Program-made: the position numbers and the translations under genes
From: Larix kaempferi
Taxonomy: Eukaryota; Streptophyta; Pinopsida; Pinales; Pinaceae
Direction: 5' to 3'
Length of the DNA: 64,000 bases
Assembly: GCA_027924585.1 (NCBI GenBank)
Contig: BSBM01000827.1
Coordinates: forward strand, 744,001-808,000
Notes under the pieces: generated by a model
What the model was told of the DNA's origin: nothing
The model's database searches: none
Seen by the model: the letters and a program-made list of their open reading frames with translations, nothing else
Shown here: positions 55,872-64,000 of the stretch, one piece after another
Position numbering within the stretch: position 1 is the first letter of the stretch
Layout of the letters: each line of letters opens with the position of its first letter

Positions 55872-56532
55872 TCTGTTCAACAGGGCTATCTCTTCTATGA
55901 ACTCCATGCTTCTTCATTGACAGGGCACTCTGGGTTCCTCAAAACGTATGACCAAGAACAATGTAACTTCTTTTGGAAGGAACTGAAAATGACAATTCAA
56001 TAGATGGTGGTTGACTATGATACTTTCTAGGTCAACAAGGGTCAAACGACACTCCTTTTGGGACTGCTCGAACCCTTGCCCATCCCTACACATATTTTGA
56101 CAACTATTTCTATGGATTTCCTAGAAGCGCTCCAGTGGTACAATACCACGTCTAAAAGGACACCATATGAAGCAGTCTATGGACAAGAACTGCCAGTTCT
56201 TTTTCCATACACCCTCAGCAGCTCCCTAGTTCAGGCAATTGACTCGATTGTTCGAAACTGCGATCAGATTCTTCTCATTTTGCAGGACAATCTTCACATG
56301 GCACGAATTCAACTGAAACAGCAAGATGATCAGCACCATTCAGAGTGCACTTTTCACGTACCTGATATGGTTCTTCTTCGTCTACAGCCTCCCAAGCAAT
56401 CCTCTTGAAACTCAAAAGGTGTTAGTGGCCTGGAATGCAACCCGAGGATGCTACAGGGGAACCACTCCAGATTTTGCATCAATTTCCACGTCTAAAGCTT
56501 TGAGGACAAATCTTTTTCTAAGGGAGAGGGGA
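55872..56532 (+). pseudogene. Integrase remnant and 3' region of element 5
   Basis: TGHSGFLKTYDQEQCNFFWK and GLLEPLPIP correspond to the integrase zinc module. Then a deletion joins SMDFLEA to LQWYNTTSKRTPYEAVYG, removing the catalytic core. The chromodomain is reduced to a few residues. A purine tract (GGGAGAGGGGA) precedes the 3' LTR. Confidence 0.82.
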
Positions 56533-56922
56533 TTTTAGGAACCAATGTCAACCCTTCTATTTACTTTGTTAGTATATTGTTGTTGGATGCATATGCTTTG
56601 TAAGTCGTCCCGTAGTATTTGTTGATCCATAGTTTGTATTATTGTTGTTGGATGCATATGCTTTGTAAGTCATCCTGTAGTAATCGTTGATCCATAGTTT
56701 GTATTGGCCCATGGTTTGTATTGACACATGGTATTGGCGCCTAGATTTAGTATATAAGTTTGTGTTGAGACCAATGAAGGTACCGTGAAGTTATTTGTAT
56801 TGAGCTTGCTCAAAGGAGGTTGCCCCCTCAAAGTGCCCTGCGATCAATAAAAGCGATTCTGAGTTATGTTATTTCTGCTATCTCGCGTATTCTCATTAAT
56901 TAATTGTTGCAGGTTCTTCACA
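56533..56922 (+). repeat. 3' LTR, element 5
   Basis: About 390 bp, TTTTAGGAACC (TG lost) to GTTCTTCACA, similar to the 5' LTR with scattered substitutions and one missing GTATTGACATATGG-like unit. Confidence 0.9.
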
Positions 56923-57239
56923 CACGACTTCCTTTTCAGGTTCTCTTTACAGTGGCTATTATACTCTTCTTTGTATGGTAGTTTTCATAAATATACCAAG
57001 GGTTTGGTTGGTACTCTTAATAGGAAATATATAATTAATATATCTTTGCTATAGTTAAAGTGGATGGAAACTACTAATTAGTTTTCAGTGTTATCCTTCA
57101 TGGTCATTTTACATTTACTCACACTCGCTGCACCTTTTAATGTCAATGTTGGGGTATGGAATACAATATAGATAATTTGGACATCTAATGAACTCAGGGG
57201 ACTTCTCAAGCTGACAGTATTCACATGTTTGTATTGCAG

Positions 57240-57349
57240 TTTTTCCTACCATTTGGACATGATAAAATAAAATAAAAAAATAGAGGAAGGCAATTCTTGA
57301 AGCAGATAGAATAGGAGTGAAAGTAATTTCTCTCGGAGGTCTAAACAAG
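57240..57349 (+). pseudogene. CER3: CER3-like exon f
   Basis: Acceptor GTATTGCAG and donor AAG/GTGCG. It encodes FFLPFGHDKI, then, after a TAA and a 1-nt insertion near 57288, ILEADRIGVKVISLGGLNK, the conserved CER3 segment following the membrane domain. Confidence 0.87.
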
Positions 57350-57523
57350 GTGCGTTTTCTTCAATATGTTGAGCACTGATCTCAGGCAAATCAAAGTAGT
57401 GTCTTATACACTAGAATCGAAATCATTTTCTTGTTATCTATCTTTCATTGGGTTCAAACTCCTTTCTTTAAAGTGTTTTCAACTTCTATTTTATATTTCT
57501 TGCTATCATCAAGTTGTGGTCAG

Positions 57524-57730
57524 AATGAGTCCTTGAATGGAGGGGGACAACTATTTGTGAGAAAGCATCCAAATATTCACGTTTGAGTGGCCCATGCCAA
57601 TAATTTAACAACAACTATGCTTTTACATGAACTACCACACAATGTAGATCAAGTATTCCTCACTGGTTCAACATCAAAAATTGGCAAGGCTATTGCTCTT
57701 TACCTTTGTAGGAAACGAGTTAGACTTTTG
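57524..57730 (+). pseudogene. CER3: CER3-like exon g (WAX2 C-terminal domain)
   Basis: Acceptor TGGTCAG. It encodes NESLNGGGQLFVRKHPNIHV, a TGA, then ELPHNVDQVFLTGSTSKIGK and AIALYLCRKRVRLL. The TGSTSKIG segment is the glycine-type motif of the reductase-like C-domain. The donor after 57730 is ATAAGG, a G-to-A change of GTAAGG. Confidence 0.9.
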
Positions 57731-57859
57731 ATAAGGTTATCCAAATCTTATTATTTTCCACCATGACCAACAAATTCTACTTGAATTTCAGTTGTTGACA
57801 ACCTATTTTGAACTCTGGAGCCTAATAAAGCCATTCTTATGGCACTTCCTCTTTTACAG

Positions 57860-57970
57860 ATGCTTACAACATCTTTTGAGAGATTTGAAGTAGTGAGGAA
57901 TCAAGCCCCTGTTGAATATCAACACTACCTCGAACATGTTTCTAAATATGAAGCAGGCAAATTTTGCAAG
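57860..57970 (+). pseudogene. CER3: CER3-like exon h
   Basis: Acceptor CTTTTACAG. It encodes MLTTSFERFEVVRNQAPVEY and HYLEHVSKYEAGKFCK, matching the CER3 segment that precedes the last exon. The donor is GCATAT instead of a GT donor. The last exon (expected GTHFHQF-type block) was not found downstream. Confidence 0.87.
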
Positions 57971-60900
57971 GCATATTCTTATATTTCTTAGTCCAACGTA
58001 GTTTGGTATATTTGATTGTTTTAAGGGCTTCCTTTTTACACGACTGAGTTGTTTGCCCCAATGGCTCTCATAAATAGTGCACTAGCATCCAACTATAAGT
58101 TACGGTGAGGACTCCAATATCCTATAATCAAAGATTGCATATTGTTGTTTCAAGGTTACTGGAATTTAAAGTAAGGGTTTCAACTTTCAACCACCGATCT
58201 CAAAGCCACATCATCAATCTGCCCTCATGATCTGTAAACCCATCCATAGAAGAGTAGCCCATGAGTATGCATCCAATTAAAATAGAGATCTATCCTTAAT
58301 GCCCCTAGAACTAAGGAAGAACCTCTCTGACTGGCCTTAACCTCTCCAACCCTTATAAAGGTGCAACTGTAAGAAAGAACCAAGGATGATAAGATAAAAT
58401 GGATTCCCCCCATTTGAGGATTTTCTGAAGTTGAACTTTGATGGAACTTGAAAGTAGTTTATCTCTCTTAAACAAAGAATGAGAAGATACATACAAGTAT
58501 AATTCAAAAACACATCTAAAGCATAAATCAGCCTTATCCATAGGTGAAAAACACTATATTTATGGCTTTGTGAAGCAATGTTTCTATCATTATATGCAAT
58601 TTTGGAGCTATCCCCATATAGGGTGTTGGGCTAGAAGCTGAAATGAATTCCTGTGGAGTCCTTCTTTTGTTAGCTTGATTTGATTTTAAATGAAGTACTA
58701 AATTTGTTGTACATGTAGTTGTTTGTTATCCAAGAAAACTGGACTTAATCCATATGAGGATACCTTGCATGCACTTTACAATAATAGGGTAGTTCTTTCA
58801 TGCTATAAAAAATTAATAACCTACATGCATGGATTTCCTATTTCCAAAGATAACAACATCCATAATGACTCATGCTTCCAAAAACGACAATGACCTCATC
58901 CAAAACTATAGACTTCTAAAATAGAAGTGCTCATTTTCTAAAAATAGTCCCAGAGTGTTTTGGGGTTGATGTCACTCATGAAATATTCAATGATGACTAT
59001 GATGGTGCTTACCCTGATTTAGATTCTTGGGGTTTTATTTCTCTAGAGATGCATTACCATGAGTAAATCCTCTATGATTGCAACATATGATGCAGTCAAT
59101 GATGATATGTCAAGTGAGAATACTGTAGACTATTTAGTATTTGGGTTGGGTTTTCCATCCAAGGAAAATGCTTGGGCTGGTCCATAGCACTAGAAATTTC
59201 ATAGGCTAGGCCTAAAGATGTCCAACAAAGTTCAAACGATTCCAGTGATATGTTCTCAACATAAAAGAAGATCAAAAAAGAAAAAGAAAATTCATTTAAA
59301 GTTGATTTTTCAAACTCACTAGAAATTGATAGCATTGCTTTTACTCTGCTTAAAAATGAACGGTACTTGCTATTTCCCCACAATAATTCACCAAACACAA
59401 CCATTCTTCTAGAAGACTGGAAATATCAACCATAGGAGCTTGTGAGGTTGTTTGTACTACCTTAAATGATGTGTATCTGGAAGAATGGAAGAAAACATCT
59501 TTCTATTGAAAGGGACAACAATCGGGAGGCATCATCCATGTGGGATGAATATTGTCAGGTTGGGTGCATAGGTGAGTGGGATGATGGTCACGATAGTGAT
59601 ATTATGGATCCAAATGATGGTGGTATGGTTTCTCAACCTCAAAAGATGGAAGAGGTGCGTAGATTCTATAGAAACTTTGTTGTATAAACTGGAGATAATA
59701 GAGGCATGCAGACCCATCAACCTCGTACCGTGTGATTCAATTAGTAAGGTTATCGCTTGGACAGAACCCCAATGCCTCATCACAAAACCCATCCCTGGAG
59801 TAGGAAACAATCATTGTATTCCCCAAAACTAAATCTTATTGAGGTATTTTGTCAAACACATTGTGTGTATTGTCTATTCTCCCATCATACATGTCTACAA
59901 GGGTACTCCCAACAACTACATTACATTGTAGTCCAGTCCTGATTACCTCCTCATAAACCTGCTTCCCTTGTTATCGAATCCGACTTCTCCCTTGACATTA
60001 CCATTTTCTGAAAGGGTTTTAATGCCCCATCAAATTCTCCATTTTGTGTGCAAGAAGCAATTATCGTATTCCATGAGACTGCGTTCAGAGTTTAGTGGTG
60101 CCTACTCTACCCAATTTCGTTCCTACCGATATTTCTTCCCTGCATACAAGTCCATTCTCTCCTGATCTCTGTTGAGTCAAGCTCTAGCGGGATTAGAGTG
60201 AATAAAACCCTCAACTTCACTTATCAATCTTGTTCAGGTGCCATAAGCGTACCTATGGATGCACATGAATTGTGGTTTTCAGGGTATACAGATCCTTTGA
60301 AACTATTGGAATGACCAAATTAGAGAATGAGTTGACCTTTCTAACTCTAAGCCCAAAATGAAGGATGGTTGGAATGAGAGACTTCTATTCTTTACCCCAA
60401 AAACGATTTAGTTTGGTGCAAATTTCAAATTATGGCGGGCATCCAAAATTTGTAATTCAAATTATTCATAATATTGAGAGAAAGGGAGGGAATTTGTAAA
60501 AAGATACAAACCCCCATTTGAAGTAAAGTGGAAAATATAATGGGACTTCAAAAATTGCAAATCACAATAATAAAGTAGGTAGACAATGAGGATTCATGTA
60601 CTATGAATTGGCACTCTATGCTGCATAGGACAAGCGAAGAGCAATTTGAAAATGGCATAGGGCCTAACTTTTCAAGAAATCTTGTGCCAATCCTACCAGC
60701 TTTCTATCTTGAGAATCTATTGAATGGAACAAGAACCTAGGACCTTTAATCACAATAATTGAGTAACCCCACATCTTGGAATACTACCACCAGGCCACAT
60801 GTAATGTTTTGGGAAGGATTGATTCAATCATCACTAGTATGTTACTAGTCATCATCTGGGTATGAAATAAGCCATTAATTAAGCACATAAATTTTCTCGC

Positions 60901-62700
60901 CTTGATGATAATTCAAACAGATAAGAGGCAAGATAGTCACAATGTATCTTTGAATCTATTATGAACTAGGAAATTATATCTTGCTACACTGGCATATAAA
61001 TGACATCTTATATTTCAAGCATGCCAAAGTTTATTTTTATTCAGATACATTAATTCAGTGTGAACATGAATTGGCAAGCCAATCTTTAGCCTTACAATAG
61101 TAGTTATTTGTAAATATTCATATCCTAAAGCTAATTTTAGATTTGTTTACTTGCTACAATTAGAGGCAATGTTCCAAATCACCAATGAAATATGCGACCT
61201 GCTAAAGAAGCAAGAAGTTCCTGCAACTTCAAACTTTTCTAGAAATATTGAAACCAAGTTTTTCAATAATTGTAGTTTTATCCTCATTAGAAGCAATATG
61301 GCTGATTGATTTACATCTTTTTCTTGTGGAATTGTGAATGGTTGAGCACTCTGGATGATGGATGAGATTAGCAATGGATGACGAAGGCCAAATCAAAGTG
61401 ATGGCATGAAATTTAGAAGGGAAAGAGGTGAGTTGGTTAAAATTTATAGACAAATTCACAGTGCTAAAAACCATTGTCTTCATTTGTTGAACATTATAAA
61501 GATTCCAAATGTGAGGAAACTAGCCTTTCCATCAGAGAACATTGGGGCTTCAATCCAACATATCTAGATATCATTGAATACATGTTTCCAATCATGAAGA
61601 TAAAGTACGATTGTTGATCTACTCAATTCAGGTACATTTGTTGGGTTTTTCTTTGTGTTGTTTCTATTTTTGCTCTGTTTACAAAATTCACCTAACATAC
61701 CATTTTTTTATTAGAGTTCCCATGTTTTATATTGAGACTTATGTGCTACTCATATTTACTATTTCTATTAGTGAAATTATGAAATAATTTTCATTGAAAC
61801 TACTCAAAGAAAACAACAACAAAATTAAAAGGTGGAAACCCCTAACCTCTGACCCACTCAGATCCCTATGGAAGTTTCAAATGAACAATGGTAAGAACTT
61901 CATAAAATAGTGTTTCTCTGCAAAAGGGAGAAAGAAAATTAAGATTTGTGGGGAAATGGCCAAAGGAAAGTATCTAATGAAAATAGCCTAGTTAATAATA
62001 ATATCCCAAGGTGGAAACAAAAAAAAGGACATAGTATAGGAAAGAATATGGGACTAAAACCTATTGCCCAAAATATCAATTGTCTTTTTGGCTGGTGGCA
62101 TGCAACAACATTCTAATATGGGAAAATATTCGATTCTCTACAAAAGAAGATATAAGGACCATAAAAAGTGTGTTGTAAGAGGAAGCAAAGGAAGTATCAT
62201 GGACACCTTCCTACAATGTAGATGATCCAAGACTTGTGGAGAAAGAATTTTCTAGAACATAACACATGGAAAACTAAGGGCCAATATGAAGACTCATTCA
62301 AGGGAGTGGACCAAAGGTGACTTTGGATCTGATATCCTCAAAAGATTATGGGAGATCATTCCTGATTTTTTATCTAGAACATATCGATAAAGCATAATGT
62401 TCAAATATTCCATGATAACAACAAATCCTTGGATCAGATTAGAAACAAGATCTCAAGAACCATCTGTGAAACAATGGACCAAGGAAGATCTTGTTGAAAG
62501 TGGTTGTCATTGATGTCAAAGGAGTTCAGTAATGACAAAGGAATAACCAAGGCCCCATGATGGCAGGGCAAACTCAATAATGACAAAAAAATAACAAAGG
62601 TAGTGATGACATGGAATGTATGATGACATGGCATGTGTGATGAGGCTGGAAAGACACATGATGATGTCCTAGTACCTTCATGATGTCATTATTACAATTT
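57971..62700. other. About 4.7 kb without recognisable genes
   Basis: Only short ORFs on both strands, none with a motif I recognise. I searched by eye for the missing last CER3 exon and for retroelement domains and saw none. A short ATGATGACATGGCATG-type repetition lies near 62600-62640. Confidence 0.55.
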
Positions 62701-62769
62701 GACCTAATTATATAGAGATTTTCCAATTTAGAGAAATTCTGGAAATTGACTAAGTGTTGGAAATTTGGT

Positions 62770-63530
62770 CCAAGTGGCCTTGGAAAAATGTCCCTTGTAC
62801 CTCATAGGAGAATGATAAAAATTATCTGAAAGCATTAGGCTGTAGCTTGTTGATTTGTCTACCTAAACATGATCTCAGTTTGTCTTGAGAGTGTCTGAGG
62901 AGTAAGTGATAGGTTTTCCAAAACAAGGTTTTAGGAAGTTTTGCACCAGTCCAGTAAAATGTCCACCTAGGTCGGAGGAAGATTAGTTTGAAGGTGAAAT
63001 AAATATGGTTGTGCTCATTGAGATGTATTACATCATATGGTATCATTGGTTCAGGATTTTGGTGAAATAAAAAATCCACCCTGGAGATTGCACAAATTGT
63101 CCAAGTATACAAATACTGGTAAAAGTGCCTAAGTGACCTCAGTAAAATGTCCACCATTGCCTATGGTTGATGTATTAAAGTATTTTGAGGGTATGGGTCT
63201 CTAGAATTTTGATTGGTGCATCCAACCATATCATTGGTTTGTCCAAAAAGTATCTTTACGTGAAGATATTGATCTGCCAAAAGTGCCTCCTAGCTTGATT
63301 TGCACTGCTCCAGAAAAATGTCCGCCGAGGAGAGAGAAATAGGTCTCAAAGAATGAAATTGGTCTAGATGGAATCACCTTGTTGGAATCTATCCATTGGA
63401 TGTCTCATACTTCCAATTTGATGAAAATAAAAACCCCTTCATGTTGACTTAGGGTTTGACAATTTTGTCTAAGTGTTGAATTGGTAGTTTAAAAATCTAG
63501 TTTCAAATGTCTGCCAGATGATGTGTGTGT
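62770..63530. repeat. Diverged repeat of about 180 bp period
   Basis: The block AAAATGTCC(A/G)CC recurs near 62785, 62956, 63144 and 63318, with a weaker copy near 63508, at spacings of about 170-190 bp. Between them recur (T)ATCATTGGTT, TGGTGAAATAAAAA / TGATGAAAATAAAAA and TTGTCCAAGT / TTGTCTAAGT. Copies are strongly diverged. Confidence 0.5.
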
Positions 63531-64000
63531 ATCAAAAAATTCAAAATGTGACATGGATCTGTTCCTTGTTTAAGTAGTTATCCAGTCATGGTTTCATTTT
63601 TCCATATGGAGGTCACACGCGTGAAACATCAACCTCCCAAGTTGAAGAAAAACTCTATTTACACCGAATCTAAATATGCCCGAACTAAGCATTTGTTAAA
63701 CATTTTTTTAATGCTCTCACAAGACAGGGATTTAATAAGAAGATTGCTCAACCAGTTAAATAGAACAAGGATTAAATAAAGGTAACACACAGGGTTTTAT
63801 TATTTAATTAATAAACATGAAATTAATCCTTTTGAAGAGGTGTGAGTTTGAAAAGACACAAGTCTAGATTGAAGAGATACACCGTTTCAAAGATGAGATA
63901 GATAATATATAAACAAGTATTTGAGATGGAAGGAAGATGTCTCAATATCCCATAAAAGGAAGAGGAAAGATCATACAAAGACCAATGAAATGAAGAAAAT
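63531..64000. other. No recognisable feature
   Basis: AT-rich sequence to the window edge; no ORF of note and no element terminus recognised. Confidence 0.5.

Larger units (their letters stand above)
52492..56922 (+). mobile_element. Element 5: internally deleted relative of element 4
   Basis: 4,431 bp with LTRs at 52492-52894 and 56533-56922 and flanks CATGA/CACGA (4 of 5). The first G of the 3' LTR is mutated to T. Primer site TGGTATCATAAC (52897-52908) has two changes from the usual one. Compared with element 4 it lacks most of RT (junction about 55546), a short RNase H-integrase piece (about 55890) and most of the integrase core (about 56130), and the 3' end of integrase plus chromodomain is largely gone. 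It cannot be autonomous. Confidence 0.92.
52250..56939 (+). pseudogene. CER3: CER3-like exon e, split by element 5
   Basis: The left part (about 52250-52491) encodes KKAPDLVFLCHGVDFTGLFH, RTFATRP and ETWAIP. The right part (56923-56939) encodes the expected end (P-R-x-x-F-Q) and a donor CAG/GTTCTC. Element 5 lies between, with duplications CATGA/CACGA. One of these creates a TGA in the left copy. Confidence 0.85.
50270..57970 (+). pseudogene. CER3: CER3/WAX2/GLOSSY1-type wax biosynthesis gene, decayed
   Basis: Eight exons in the right order encode a fatty-acid-hydroxylase-superfamily N-part and the WAX2 C-terminal domain. CER3 works with CER1 at the ER to turn very-long-chain acyl-CoA into cuticular wax alkanes. 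CER3, not CER1, is indicated by NVEVVP, FFLPFG, SLNGGGQLFVRKHP and VFLTGSTSKIGKAIALYLC. First and last exons are not found. A solo LTR sits in exon b and a retrotransposon in exon e. Premature stops, frameshifts, loss of the GH of the third His motif, and G-to-A at two splice donors show it is non-functional. Confidence 0.88.

Noticed and set aside
59096-61483. Longer ORFs on both strands (59096-59404, 59466-59687, 61229-61483)
   Set aside because: No motif, no splice-compatible neighbours and no similarity to the missing last CER3 exon; consistent with chance ORFs.

Overview
This window is plant nuclear DNA with almost no intact genes. It is nested, decayed LTR retrotransposons, LINEs, solo LTRs and one DNA-transposon end, plus one recognisable host gene, itself a pseudogene. 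The dense nesting, many solo LTRs with 5-bp target duplications, LTR ends of the TGTAATGTCCC and TGTAATACCCC type and very low gene density suggest a large-genome seed plant, most likely a gymnosperm. That assignment is inference.

Region 1 (1-21033). A minus-strand LTR retrotransposon ends in the window (LTR about 105-671, tRNA-iMet-type primer site 92-103). It sits in the gag of a plus-strand Ty3/gypsy element of the non-chromodomain (Athila/Tat-like) type (element 1, 672-9838). A second, diverged member of the same lineage lies head-to-tail behind it (element 2, 9839-21033), with a single LTR between them. Both share an unusual order: Gag with several zinc knuckles, protease (DLG active site), a second Gag-like segment, RT, RNase H, integrase, a non-coding gap of about 500-630 bp with a TATA-like box and local direct repeats, then an extra ORF of roughly 950 codons with a globular first half and a coiled-coil second half, then the LTR.

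Region 2 (21034-45120). Two related L1-type LINE copies (minus strand, 21034-27917 and 37855-about 41750) alternate with two copies of another gypsy element (27918-37854 in pieces; about 41751-44300). Both gypsy copies carry the same LTR family at the identical RT position (28273 and 44301), so the block looks like a tandem segmental duplication. Nested inside are solo LTRs (24676-27354 containing 25491-26179; 42594-43215) and a young, nearly complete chromovirus (element 4, 30109-36282) with 98%-like LTRs and a perfect TTATC target duplication.

Region 3 (45121-50269). One end of a CACTA transposon with G/C-rich subterminal repeats, a tRNA-like relic at 45986-46054, then about 4.2 kb with no recognisable gene.

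Region 4 (50270-57970). Eight exons of a CER3/WAX2/GLOSSY1-type wax-biosynthesis gene are recognisable in order on the plus strand. A solo LTR (50718-51366, perfect GAATT duplication) and a deleted chromovirus copy (element 5, 52492-56922) are both inserted into its exons. Stops, frameshifts and G-to-A changes at splice donors show it is dead.

Region 5 (57971-64000). No recognisable gene; a diverged repeat of about 180 bp period lies near 62770-63530.
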